A DNA stretch of 64,000 bases from Rhodanobacter sp. DHB23 (GTDB lineage Bacteria > Pseudomonadota > Gammaproteobacteria > Xanthomonadales > Rhodanobacteraceae), in contig NZ_JACYXK010000028.1 in the NCBI RefSeq assembly GCF_014842975.1, positions 124,001-188,000 of the forward strand, read 5' to 3'. This document shows positions 44,697 through 53,234 of the stretch, piece by piece. The notes under the pieces were generated by a model. It was not told where the DNA came from. It did no database searches and was given only the letters and a program-made list of their open reading frames with translations. The first letter of the stretch is position 1. Each line of letters begins with the position of its first letter. Both the position numbers and the translations under genes were made by a program.

Positions 44697-45620
44697 ATGG
44701 GACGTGGCGCTTACGGCGATCAGTTGGGAGAAACCTTTCGGCTACAAGAGCCGCCGGCGCTCGTGTCGTCATCCGGCCGGCCGTGGCGGTTGGCTGTCAC
44801 GGAGATGAGGTATGAGGCGCCGGATTTCGGCTTCACGGATCCGGTGGTGCCTGAGGAAGCGTTCCTGCTCAGCTTGGAGTTGCATGGCTTCAGGGAGCTG
44901 GAGCTCTGGCTCGACGGTCGATCCGTGGCCAAGCAGCCCGTCTACCCGGGCGGCACCAATTTCTTTGATCTGACAAGAAATCCGGTTGCCCACATGGTCG
45001 ATCCGTTCCATGCACTGCTCTTCTATGTCCCGCATGAGGCGCTCACGGAATTGTGCGACGAAGTGGGCGTGACGAGTAGTCACTTGCGGCATCAGCCGGG
45101 TATGCAGGCCATGGATCCGGTGATCGAGCAATTGGGTCGGGCATTGCTGGCACCGCTGCATGCCGAACAGCAAACCAACGCCTTGTTCGTGGATCATGTG
45201 CTGCTTGCCTTGCGCAGCCATCTGCTCATCCACTATGGGGACGGGCAGCGTCCTCGCATCCCCTTGCACCGAGGTCTTGCGCCATGGCAGGAGCGGCGTG
45301 CGAAAGAGGTGATGCGGGCGAGTGTGGCCGAGGGAATCACGCTCTCGGCCCTGGCACAGGCATGTCATATGTCGCCGAGTGCATTCGTGCATGGATTCAA
45401 GCGGAACACAGGATCAACGCCCCACCAATGGCTGATGCTGCTTCGTACCGAACTGGCCATGCAGTTGATGCGCGAGTCGAATCAGCCCTTAGTCGCCATC
45501 GCCCGGCAGACAGGCTTCGCCGACCAGAGCCATTTCACCAGGATTTTCGTGGCCAAAACGGGCATGACACCCGGAGTGTGGCGAAAGAGTATTCCCGGTA
45601 GACGATCGGCGGTGCGGTGA
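44697..45620 (+). CDS. AraC-family transcriptional regulator (copy 1 of the duplicated module)
   Basis: 307 residues. The N-terminal effector region contains ELELWLDGRSV, FFDLTRNPVAHMVDPFHALLF (first part) and YVPHEALTEL; the C-terminal double helix-turn-helix is typical (ALAQACHMSPSAFVHGFKRN, TGSTPHQWLM, ARQTGFADQSHFTRIF). A CGGAG site lies seven bases before the ATG. The closest relative in the window is the product of 51083-51988, sharing GAYG, FVDHVLLALR and FADQSHFTRIF. Confidence 0.92.
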   Translation: MGRGAYGDQLGETFRLQEPPALVSSSGRPWRLAVTEMRYEAPDFGFTDPVVPEEAFLLSLELHGFRELELWLDGRSVAKQPVYPGGTNFFDLTRNPVAHMVDPFHALLFYVPHEALTELCDEVGVTSSHLRHQPGMQAMDPVIEQLGRALLAPLHAEQQTNALFVDHVLLALRSHLLIHYGDGQRPRIPLHRGLAPWQERRAKEVMRASVAEGITLSALAQACHMSPSAFVHGFKRNTGSTPHQWLMLLRTELAMQLMRESNQPLVAIARQTGFADQSHFTRIFVAKTGMTPGVWRKSIPGRRSAVR

Positions 45621-46017
45621 GATCCGGCCCATACGTCTGCCGCTTCGCCAATCGGGCCTGACGGAGCTCGGCTCGTGATCATTTCGATTCGGCTCGTCGC
45701 CATGCAAGGTGTGCGTCGAGGCAGGGCGGCGACGGCAGGGCGGTCTTCGTGCGCACAGCCTGCGGCCGGAGCGCAATGCCCAAGGGAACATGTTCGAAGC
45801 ATTCGTACAAGCACGTCGAAATGATGGTACGGCAAGCGCGAGTTGCGGGATCAGGATAGCCACACCCGCTCAACGAGAGCTGTCATCACGCGCCATGCCA
45901 AAGTCTGTCTGATTCGGTTCATCACTGATGGTTAAACCGCCATCCATGAGGGCTTGGATCCTCACGGAAGCCGTTTCAGTACCAGACCTGGTTCGCGCTC
46001 CATCTGGAGTCACAGTC
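45621..46017. other. Intergenic region, no gene supported
   Basis: About 400 bases between the first AraC gene and the SDR gene. Only short unsupported frames are present, with no hairpin or repeat that stands out. It should carry the SDR promoter. Confidence 0.4.
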
Positions 46018-46740
46018 ATGTCTTCTCGCACTTTCCTCATCACTGGCGCCAGCAAGGGCATTGGCCGAGCGCTATCGGAGCGACTCGCCAAGGCGGGCCA
46101 TCGAGTCGTCGGCATTGCACGCAGGGGAGGGGATGACAGCTTTCCCGGTGAATTGGTCGCGCTTGACCTGGCCGATCGCCACGCTACGGCCAAGACGCTT
46201 CACGAGCTGACCTCACGTTACGCATTCGATGGCGTGGTGAACAATGTGGCACTCGTTCGGCCGCACCGCATCGGCGAGGTAGATCTCGACGACCTGGATG
46301 CCACCCTGGCTTTGAATCTCCACCCGGCCGTGCAGGCGGTGCAGGCATTGTTGCCTGGCATGCGCGAGCGCGGCTGGGGCCGCATCGTCAACATCTCCAG
46401 CTTGACAATACTTGGCATGGTCGAACGTACCGCCTATGCGGCTGCCAAGAGCGCGATGGTGAGCTTTACCCGTTCGTGGGGGCTGGAGCTGGCTCGCACC
46501 GGCATCACCGTGAATGCAGTCGCGCCGGGACCGACCGAAACGGTGCTGTTCCGTGAAAACAACCCGCCTGGCAGCGAAGGTGAGAGTCGGTATCTTTCCT
46601 CGGTTCCCATGAACCGGTTCGGCAAGCCCGATGAGCTTGCAGCGGCGATCGGCTTCTTCCTGTCGGAAGAGGCAGGCTTCATCACCGGTCAGACGCTCTA
46701 TGTCGATGGCGGCGCCTCGATCGGAAAACTTCCGTTCTAG
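46018..46740 (+). CDS. Short-chain dehydrogenase/reductase
   Basis: 240 residues, classical SDR. TGASKGIG binds the cofactor, NNVA replaces the usual NNAG, the catalytic serine lies in NISSLTILG and YAAAK carries the Tyr and Lys. VNAVAPGPTET and GQTLYVDGGASIG complete the pattern of FabG-like oxidoreductases. A GGAG site precedes the ATG at 46018; a longer upstream frame lacks one. It stands convergent to an OsmC gene and may be controlled by one of the nearby AraC proteins. Confidence 0.92.
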   Translation: MSSRTFLITGASKGIGRALSERLAKAGHRVVGIARRGGDDSFPGELVALDLADRHATAKTLHELTSRYAFDGVVNNVALVRPHRIGEVDLDDLDATLALNLHPAVQAVQALLPGMRERGWGRIVNISSLTILGMVERTAYAAAKSAMVSFTRSWGLELARTGITVNAVAPGPTETVLFRENNPPGSEGESRYLSSVPMNRFGKPDELAAAIGFFLSEEAGFITGQTLYVDGGASIGKLPF

Positions 46741-46757
46741 CTTGGCATGCCGCTGAC

Positions 46758-46788
46758 GATGCGGGGCCGCCCTGGGTGGCCCCGCATC
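46758..46788. terminator. Bidirectional terminator hairpin
   Basis: GATGCGGGGCC and GGCCCCGCATC form a perfect 11 bp stem around a nine-base loop in the 63-base gap between the convergent SDR and OsmC genes. Confidence 0.65.
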
Positions 46789-46803
46789 CGCATCGAGCAA
46801 GGG

Positions 46804-47238
46804 CTAGGCGGACACCAAGGATGCGTCGAGCTCCACCTGAGCCCGCAACAGCTTCGATACCGGGCATGTGGTCTTGGCCACGGTGGCCAACCGCTCGAAA
46901 GCCGTTGCGTCGATCCCGTCGATGTCGGCACGTACGACGAGGTGCACCGTGGTGATATTGAATTCACCCGACTGCTGCTCCAGTGTGACCTCGGCCGACA
47001 CCGCCAGTTGCTTCGGAACGAAATGGCCTTCGCCCAGTACCAGCGCAAGAGCCATGGCGAAGCAGCTGGCATGCGCTGCCGCAATGAGCTCCTCGGGATT
47101 GCTACCGCGCTGGCCTTCGAATCGACTGGAAACGCCGTAAGGGTAGGAGTGCAGTGCTCCACTCTGGGTGGAGATACTGCCGGTGCCTCCCGGAAAGCCA
47201 CCTTGCCAGATTACGGAACCGGTTCGCTTGATCTTCAT
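46804..47238 (-). CDS. OsmC family peroxiredoxin (second copy)
   Basis: 144 residues. Redox cysteines are C59 (AHASCF) and C125 (TTCPVSK), the same positions as in the product of 13998-14426, and the N-termini match closely (KI-RTGS, GTGSISTQSGAL). It should reduce organic peroxides. Its surroundings of AhpD-like proteins and AraC regulators suggest a locally regulated peroxide response (inference). Confidence 0.92.
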   Translation of the reverse strand: MKIKRTGSVIWQGGFPGGTGSISTQSGALHSYPYGVSSRFEGQRGSNPEELIAAAHASCFAMALALVLGEGHFVPKQLAVSAEVTLEQQSGEFNITTVHLVVRADIDGIDATAFERLATVAKTTCPVSKLLRAQVELDASLVSA

Positions 47239-47439
47239 GTCGGGACCTCGTGTTGCTCGTGGAATAGGGCTGGCATGTACCAGCGCGTGGCCATTGCAGG
47301 ATAGGTCGAAGCCTGTCCGCCGTATTGCCTAAAACGGTTGCTGCTTGGCGTTTCTGGCGCTTGACCGTTGGCCGCACGCCACATTTCGGCAGGTGCTCCT
47401 TCATGCTGGCTAATGCGCTTGGCCTGATCGGCATAGCCA

Positions 47440-48381
47440 TCACATGGCTACAGAAATTGTTCCGCGGAACCGATCACGACAGGACATGAGGTAGCTTTCC
47501 GGCGTAATGCCACAGGCCACGGTGAAGATGCGCTGCATCTGCCGCAGATCAGCGAACGCGCAGAGCTGGGCGACATCCGCAAGCGGAAGCTGGGTGTCGC
47601 GCAGTAAAGCGCACGCCCGCTCGATACGTTGCAGCATCAGCCACTGGTGCGGTGTCGTGCCGGTCCTGCGCAGGAACGCTCGGCGGAATTCACCCACTGG
47701 CATGCCACAGACCGCAGCCAGTTCCGCCATCGAGACGTTGCCGGACAGGTGCGCGGCGAGCATCTCCTTGACCTTGCGCTCGTGCGCGGTGGACAGCGGG
47801 GCGGGGTTGCGCAGGGCACGGTTGGTGCCGGTTCCGTAGGCGCGAGCCAAGCGGGCGGTCATGGCCGAGGTGACGTGATCGATAAAAAGCGAAGCCACGA
47901 CATCGGGCATGTCGAAAGCGTGCTCCAACGACAGGCCGAGCCCGGTCAGCGACAGATCGGCGGTGCCAAGACCGGGTTCGTTCGGCAACTCGTCCACCTC
48001 CGCCAGTCCGTCCTGTCTGGCCATTGTGTTCAGTGCCGCGCGCGGAATGTAGAAGTGCATGTTGCGGAACGGACTGATCGAGTTGACCACCGGACTGGTG
48101 CGCAGGTCGTAGATCGAGATGTCGCCGCGGCGCAGCGGCCCGGTGCGCTGCGCGCGACCGTCGATCCAAAGTTCATGGCTGGCGCAGTCACGCAGCTGCA
48201 GGGTCAGCAGGAATGCGTCATCGACGGGGATCGGCGCGGTCAGGCCGTTGTTGCCCCAGTCGCACTGGATCCGGGTGACGGCGATCGCCGATTTCGCAAG
48301 GCGGATGCTGCTGGGTACTTGGTCCAGACCGAAGCAGGCACCCAGGCGCGCTCCGGAAACGGAGGTTTCGAAATCACTCAT
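47440..48381 (-). CDS. AraC-family transcriptional regulator
   Basis: 313 residues. The N-terminal domain is of the same type as in the three other AraC proteins here (SHELWIDGRAQ, IYDLRTSPVVN, FYIPRAALNTM). The C-terminal DNA-binding domain reads ELAAVCGMPVGEFRRAFLRR and ends ITPESYLMS. Its second recognition helix is altered: CAFADLRQMQRIF where the others have GFADQSH.TR.F, so target DNA may differ. Its start overlaps the end of the next upstream AraC gene by eight bases. Confidence 0.9.
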   Translation of the reverse strand: MSDFETSVSGARLGACFGLDQVPSSIRLAKSAIAVTRIQCDWGNNGLTAPIPVDDAFLLTLQLRDCASHELWIDGRAQRTGPLRRGDISIYDLRTSPVVNSISPFRNMHFYIPRAALNTMARQDGLAEVDELPNEPGLGTADLSLTGLGLSLEHAFDMPDVVASLFIDHVTSAMTARLARAYGTGTNRALRNPAPLSTAHERKVKEMLAAHLSGNVSMAELAAVCGMPVGEFRRAFLRRTGTTPHQWLMLQRIERACALLRDTQLPLADVAQLCAFADLRQMQRIFTVACGITPESYLMSCRDRFRGTISVAM

Positions 48382-49306
48382 CGACGTCGATGCTCCGATC
48401 CACGACGTGGCGTCGCCACTCGCCAGGGCTGACTCCCATCGCCCTGGTGAACACCCGGGTGAGATGGCTCTGATCCGCAAAACCCGAGGCCAGCGCGATC
48501 GCAGCCAGTGTCTGCTTGCCGTCGCGCATGAGCGAGGTGGCCACGTCGACGCGTCGTCGCATCAGCCAAGCGTGGGGTGTGATGCCCATCGACAGGCGGA
48601 ATGCGCGGGAAAAGTGACCGGTGGAAATGCCGCACTCAGCGGCCACTTGCTGTAGCGGCATGCCGCCATTGAGATGTGCGTCGAGCACCTCGCAGGCCCG
48701 CTTGCGTTGCCAGCCGGCCAGCCCGCCGCGGTTCGGTGGTGCAACGTGGCGAAGGCCGCCATAGGTGTGGGCAATGTGCACGGTCAACGCCAATGTGACG
48801 TGATCGACGAAAAGGCGGCCGGCCTGTTCCGGTGCCCTGAGCGCCTGTCGCATCACGTTGCCGAGTTGGCGCATCACTTCGTCGTCGTGGCCTATCCCGG
48901 CTTGGTAGCTGAGTTCGCCGAGAGGTTGTGCTCGCGCCTCCTTCGCCACCGCGTCAAGTGCCCCGCGCGGCACGTAGAACATGAGCACGTGGATCGGCTT
49001 GTCGATCAGGAAGCGCGGGTCGCGCTTTACGTCGTACAGGTGGGTATGCCCCTGCACAACGTTCGTGCGGGCGACGCAGCGGCCCTGTTCCCATGACTCG
49101 CAATTGTCATAGGGCTGCAGTTGCAGCCCGGCTATGTAGGCGTCGTCGGCAGGGAACGGAATGGACAGCTGACTGTCGGCCACGGTAGAGCGGCATTCGC
49201 TGATAGTGATGGCGGTGTCGTCCAGCATGCCGGCCAGAAAGCTGGTCGGCTCCCTGATCCGGAAACTTGTGGGGAACCGTTCGCCGTGGATTGCGTCGTT
49301 GCGCAT
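48374..49306 (-). CDS. AraC-family transcriptional regulator
   Basis: 310 residues. Shared N-terminal features are LYDVKRDPRF, FYVPRGALDAV and LFVDHVTLAL. The DNA-binding half has QVAAECGISTGHFSRAFRLS, GITPHAWLM and ALASGFADQSHLTRVF, all standard. It is the promoter-proximal gene of a two-gene AraC operon. Downstream overlap with the 47440 gene implies that both are made together, which is unusual for this family. Confidence 0.92.
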   Translation of the reverse strand: MRNDAIHGERFPTSFRIREPTSFLAGMLDDTAITISECRSTVADSQLSIPFPADDAYIAGLQLQPYDNCESWEQGRCVARTNVVQGHTHLYDVKRDPRFLIDKPIHVLMFYVPRGALDAVAKEARAQPLGELSYQAGIGHDDEVMRQLGNVMRQALRAPEQAGRLFVDHVTLALTVHIAHTYGGLRHVAPPNRGGLAGWQRKRACEVLDAHLNGGMPLQQVAAECGISTGHFSRAFRLSMGITPHAWLMRRRVDVATSLMRDGKQTLAAIALASGFADQSHLTRVFTRAMGVSPGEWRRHVVDRSIDVDE

Positions 49307-49502
49307 GGTCTGTCGTCCGGGCGCGGGTCAGGAGTGCTCGAAGATGGAGGGCGGATTCGCCGCACTGCGTACTGCGATCATCGAATCGGCGGTCGAAGCG
49401 GTATGCCCGTGGCCTGGTTCATGAACGGCACCTTGGCGCAGCAGCCTTACTTCAGGTTGGCCCTCATACGCGTCGTCGTGCCGTGTGGATTGAATTGGGG
49501 TT

Positions 49503-49940
49503 TCAGGCCGGCATCTTGCGGAAGGCGATGGAGAATCGGTTCCAGCCGTTGATCGCCACCACCAGCAAGGTCAGGTCGGTGATTTCCTCCGGCGTGAATT
49601 CGGGTTGCACCGACTCCCAAACGTCGTCGGGCACATGCGAGCTGCTGACCAGGGTGAGTGCCTCGGTCCACGCCAGCGCTGCGCGTTCGCGCTCGCTGAA
49701 GAACGGCGTCTCGCGCCACGCGCCCAAGGTGGCCAGCCGGCGCTCATCCTCGCCGGCTTTGCGCGCATCGGCTGAATGCATATCCATGCAATAGGCGCAG
49801 CCGTTGATCTGCGAGGCGCGCAGGCGCACCAGCTCGATCAACGGCTTTTCCAGCGAGCTTTTCATGACGCGCTGTTCCAGCGCGATCATCGCCTTGATTG
49901 CTTCCGGGCTTGCTTTGTAGAAATCGATACGAGCGTTCAT
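49503..49940 (-). CDS. AhpD-like carboxymuconolactone-decarboxylase-family protein (copy 2)
   Basis: 145 residues with the CxxC...H redox centre (C48, C51, H55 in NGCAYCMDMHSADARK). It is the paralog of the product of 43369-43806 and keeps INGWNRF near the C-terminus. Upstream, in the opposite direction, lies an intact pair of small antitoxin-like genes and an AraC gene. The 196-base gap to the AraC operon on its downstream side shows no gene. Confidence 0.92.
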   Translation of the reverse strand: MNARIDFYKASPEAIKAMIALEQRVMKSSLEKPLIELVRLRASQINGCAYCMDMHSADARKAGEDERRLATLGAWRETPFFSERERAALAWTEALTLVSSSHVPDDVWESVQPEFTPEEITDLTLLVVAINGWNRFSIAFRKMPA

Positions 49941-50152
49941 GACGGCCTCCTCGCGCCGGACTTTGGACACGCATCAATGTAGCCCCGGTCGCGCCACCGG
50001 ACTTGGACAATCGTGCTGCGGTTGGATCGTTCGGGGCTGATCTTTCGGATCAGGGCCGAAAGGTGCGGAAGTAACAAGCTTGTGCAAGAACAAACAAGCC
50101 TGCTCATGGCGACCTGCCTAACGTCATGCCGCACCGACGAGAGGGCATTCCG

Positions 50153-50482
50153 ATGAAGGAAAACCATGCGTCCCGGCCTGCCACAAGCACCTCATTGCGC
50201 AATCTGTTGCACGCCGCGTATCGGGCCGACCCGCGAGATCGGCTGATTTCTCCGATCGGCGAGCACGACTACAGCACGCTGTTTGGCCGCATTCCGGCGG
50301 CATTGGCGGTGTTGCGCGTGGCAGCCGAGATCGAGGCCAATCCGGTGGTCGTGATGCACTGGTATCGCCATGTCCGAATCGCCGAGCTTGGTTACCTCAC
50401 CGCTGAGCAACTGGTAGCGCTCGATCGTACAGAGGCGGTGATCACCTTCCTGCGTTCGGCTCGAGACGGCGAACGCGGCTGA
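50153..50482 (+). CDS. Small antitoxin-like (DUF2384-type) protein A
   Basis: 109 residues. The second half, VMHWYRHVRIAELGYLTAEQ followed by LVALDRTEAVITFLRS, resembles the MbcA/ParS/Xre toxin-binding region (W....I.ELG..TA..LV...... VI.FL). The first half is helical with SLRNLLHAAYRADPRDRL. The assignment is by eye and tentative. A GAGGG site precedes the ATG. It lies 54 bases before a second protein of related type. Confidence 0.7.
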   Translation: MKENHASRPATSTSLRNLLHAAYRADPRDRLISPIGEHDYSTLFGRIPAALAVLRVAAEIEANPVVVMHWYRHVRIAELGYLTAEQLVALDRTEAVITFLRSARDGERG

Positions 50483-50536
50483 ATCCGTGCGGGCCGATCG
50501 AGTCCGCTGTACCCCAACAACTTAGGAATCGAAATC

Positions 50537-50854
50537 ATGCGCAACGCTCAAATCAGGTTTCCTGACATCGCTGCAGACATCGCACGCATCAATGCGCAGC
50601 GTGAGGCATTGGTGCTCGGTTCGTTCGAAGCACTGGAGCGTCGTTACCCGGAGTTGGCGCAGGTACTGCTGGAAAGTGTAGGAAGCCGGCAGCGAGCGGC
50701 GCACTGGATGTGCACGCATCAACGCGCGTTCGACGGCAGGATGGCCTACGAGTTGCTGGGCGAGGGCGACCTGGACAGTGTGTGGGATCTGCTCTCGAAA
50801 GCCGGGCGATTCGGTTCCGAGGATCGCTCTGCCGAACTGCGCCTTGCCCTGTAG
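50537..50854 (+). CDS. Small antitoxin-like (DUF2384-type) protein B, copy 2
   Basis: 105 residues. RQRAAHWMCTHQRAFDGRMA and YELLGEGDLDSVWDLLSKA give the same fold signature as the product of 44299-44622. The N-terminal region is helical (REALVLGSFEALERRYPELA). It is intact and preceded by AGGAA. It and its upstream partner sit between an AhpD-like gene and an AraC gene without any toxin gene, so regulation or protein binding rather than classical toxin-antitoxin action is likely (inference). Confidence 0.75.
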   Translation: MRNAQIRFPDIAADIARINAQREALVLGSFEALERRYPELAQVLLESVGSRQRAAHWMCTHQRAFDGRMAYELLGEGDLDSVWDLLSKAGRFGSEDRSAELRLAL

Positions 50855-51082
50855 TACGCCGCTGGCGCTTGGTGCTTTCGGCTATGTGCAGAGGGACATT
50901 GCATGCGGTATCCGGGGGTGCCAAGACAGCCCGCTACGATCAGGGGGAAGCCTTCCTCTGTCCCTTCTCGTCGATGTGTTCGGAAAAAGTACCCGATTGA
51001 GGGCAGCGCAGTGGCAACGCCATGTCCATCATCTGATGCTGCCCCGCCGTCGCAGCGGGTATGCAAGACAGGGACGCTAACG

Positions 51083-51988
51083 ATGCACCACGGTGCTTAT
51101 GGCCAACGATTAGCACGATCGTTCCACCTCGACGATCCGCCTACGCTACTCGGCTCCACCGGTGGCGGCTGTGTTCTGGCAGTGACCGAATTGCGTCTGG
51201 ACGAATCCGGTTGCGGCATGACCGCGCCGCTTGGTAGCGACGATGCCTACCTGGTCGGCCTGCAACTGCGTCGCCTGCAACGGCATGAACTATGGCTGGA
51301 CGGCTGCCCGGTGGCGACTCGCCCAACTGCCGAAGGCACGAGCTGCTTCTACGACCTGCAACGCAATCCGGTGGCTTGGCTCGACGAACCGTTTCACTCG
51401 CTGCAGTTCTACATGCCGAGGGCCGCTCTGGCCGAGGCGGCGGATGAAATGGGCCAGACGGTCAGTGATCTCATCTGCGAGCCTGGCGAATTCGTCGATG
51501 ACGCGGTGATCAACGGCCTCGGGCAATGCCTGCTGCCGCTGATGGGCGATCGAACGCAGGGCAACCGGTTGTTCGTGGACCATGTGCTGCTGGCACTGCG
51601 CGGGCATCTTCTGGTCACGTATGGTGGAGTTCGCTGTGCCGAGACGATTGCCCGTGGCGGGTTGACACCGTGGCAGCAGCGGCGGGCGACCGAGCTGATG
51701 CGCGAGCACGTTGTGGAAGGCATCGCGCTGGCCGATGTGGCGCGTGCCTGCCGGTTGTCGTCGAGCGCGTTCGTGCGTGCGTTCAAGAAGAGCATGGGCG
51801 TGCCGCCACACCAGTGGCTGTTGATGCGCCGGATCGACCGCGCGATCGACCTGATGCGTGATCGCTCCGTGCAACTGGCAGATGTGGCGTTGTCGGCCGG
51901 GTTTGCCGACCAGAGCCATTTCACCCGCATCTTCGCGCGAAAAATGGGCGTCAGCCCCGGTGTCTGGCGCAACACCTGCTGCGAATGA
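51083..51988 (+). CDS. AraC-family transcriptional regulator (copy 2 of the duplicated module)
   Basis: 301 residues. It opens with HHGAYGQRLARSFHLDDPP, parallel to GRGAYGDQLGETFRLQEPP in copy 1. The effector region has RHELWLDGCPV and FYMPRAALAEA; the C-terminal part reads DVARACRLSSSAFVRAFKKS, GVPPHQWLLM and GFADQSHFTRIFARKMG. The start at 51083 matches the shared N-terminus; an upstream in-frame extension of 60 residues has no family resemblance. It converges on the LuxR-type gene with an 8-base gap. Confidence 0.92.
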   Translation: MHHGAYGQRLARSFHLDDPPTLLGSTGGGCVLAVTELRLDESGCGMTAPLGSDDAYLVGLQLRRLQRHELWLDGCPVATRPTAEGTSCFYDLQRNPVAWLDEPFHSLQFYMPRAALAEAADEMGQTVSDLICEPGEFVDDAVINGLGQCLLPLMGDRTQGNRLFVDHVLLALRGHLLVTYGGVRCAETIARGGLTPWQQRRATELMREHVVEGIALADVARACRLSSSAFVRAFKKSMGVPPHQWLLMRRIDRAIDLMRDRSVQLADVALSAGFADQSHFTRIFARKMGVSPGVWRNTCCE

Positions 51989-51996
51989 TCGGAGAC

Positions 51997-52617
51997 TCAG
52001 GAGCCAAGGAAGCCGCGGCGTATCGCGATGGTCACTGCATGCGTGCGGTCTTCTGCGTCGAGCTTGGCCATCAGGCTTTTCATGCGCGCCTTGACTGTAT
52101 CCTCGGACACACATAAAGCCTCGCCGATGGCGCGGTTTCCCTTGCCCTCGGCAACCAGTCTGAGCACGCTCAGTTCGCGCACGGTCAGGCTTTCACTGCC
52201 GCGATATGAATCGATCTCCCGCGCCACCTCCGTCGCCACCACCTGGCGACCTTGCGCAGCACTGCGGATCGCTTTGAGGATCTCGCCGCGGCAAGCGGTC
52301 TTCAGTAGGTACGAGGTGGCGCCAAGGGTTATCGCGCGGGTGACTCGCGCATCGCCGGGATAGGTGGTCAGCACCACGATGCAGGCATGCGGAAAGTCCT
52401 TGCGGATCGCGGTGATCGCCTGCAGTCCGTCCACGTGCGGCATCTGCAAGTCGAGAAGGGTCACGTCCGGAAGCAGCTCTCGGTAGCGCGCTATCGCCTC
52501 GGCACCGTCAGCGGCTTCGCCCACCACCTGCAGGTCGTTCTCCTGATCGATCGCGGCGCGCAGGCCGTCGCGCATCACCGGATGATCGTCGGCGATGAGG
52601 ATTCGGATGAGTGCCAT
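51997..52617 (-). CDS. NarL/FixJ-type response regulator
   Basis: 206 residues. The receiver domain has ADDHPVMRDGL and the phospho-acceptor Asp in TLLDLQMPHVDG; the C-terminal LuxR helix-turn-helix reads LTVRELSVLRLVAEGKGNRA and VSEDTVKARMKSLMAKL. The start MALIRIL was chosen because the receiver begins directly after it. The likely partner is the large kinase encoded divergently at 53235-56234. Confidence 0.93.
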   Translation of the reverse strand: MALIRILIADDHPVMRDGLRAAIDQENDLQVVGEAADGAEAIARYRELLPDVTLLDLQMPHVDGLQAITAIRKDFPHACIVVLTTYPGDARVTRAITLGATSYLLKTACRGEILKAIRSAAQGRQVVATEVAREIDSYRGSESLTVRELSVLRLVAEGKGNRAIGEALCVSEDTVKARMKSLMAKLDAEDRTHAVTIAIRRGFLGS

Positions 52618-52764
52618 GGTGCGGTCCACTTGACTTGTCCATGTTGCTGCTGGCTTTGCGCCGGCGACCGGCTCTTGCCGCTGCTGGGCCACCGACCAAG
52701 GTAGGCAATATCCTCGTCGGACATGATGCTGCTCAATACCCGAATGGGTAACTTGGCTGGGTGT

Positions 52765-52905
52765 TCAGTCGCGGCCGAAACGGTGGTTAGCCGTCGCGTA
52801 CATGGCCTGACCGTAGGCGCAGTAATCAAGCATGTTGATGGCGCGGTGGTCGTGCTTGGATAGCCGTGATCGACCGGCGGCGTCGCGCCGAACAGGCGTC
52901 GCCAT
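52765..52905 (-). CDS. Possible 46-residue protein of unknown function
   Basis: In the 617-base gap between the response regulator and the kinase, a short leftward frame with ATG at 52905 encodes a basic N-terminus followed by HRAINMLDYCAYGQAMYATA and ending FGRD. Its codons are strongly GC-ending and its composition looks natural. There is no strong ribosome-binding site and no family I recognise. It may be a small protein or the 3' relic of a longer gene. Nothing else in 52618-53234 is supported. Confidence 0.3.
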   Translation of the reverse strand: MATPVRRDAAGRSRLSKHDHRAINMLDYCAYGQAMYATANHRFGRD

Positions 52906-53234
52906 GCACTGGCATCCGCAGAGTCGTAGCTGCGCATCACGGCTTCATCGTTCCCCGTTCGTTTCGCTTCCGATGCCTGCGGCTCGCTGCGTTTGCAGCG
53001 CTGTACGAAGTGTGAATTCCACGAGTCGGCGGTCGAGACTATCGATGCGCTGCACGCTTGCCTTGAACAAAAACACCAAGTGTGGAACGAGCTGATTGAT
53101 CGTGTCTTCCGCACTGGTACAGAGACTGGTCAAACAGTAATGCTCGCGCGTCGTGGGTTGTCCGCGTCGTGTGCGGTACGGGCTTCATTCTATGGATCGA
53201 CATGTCTGTTCCAGTCGCTGAGGGTTGAATCGAG

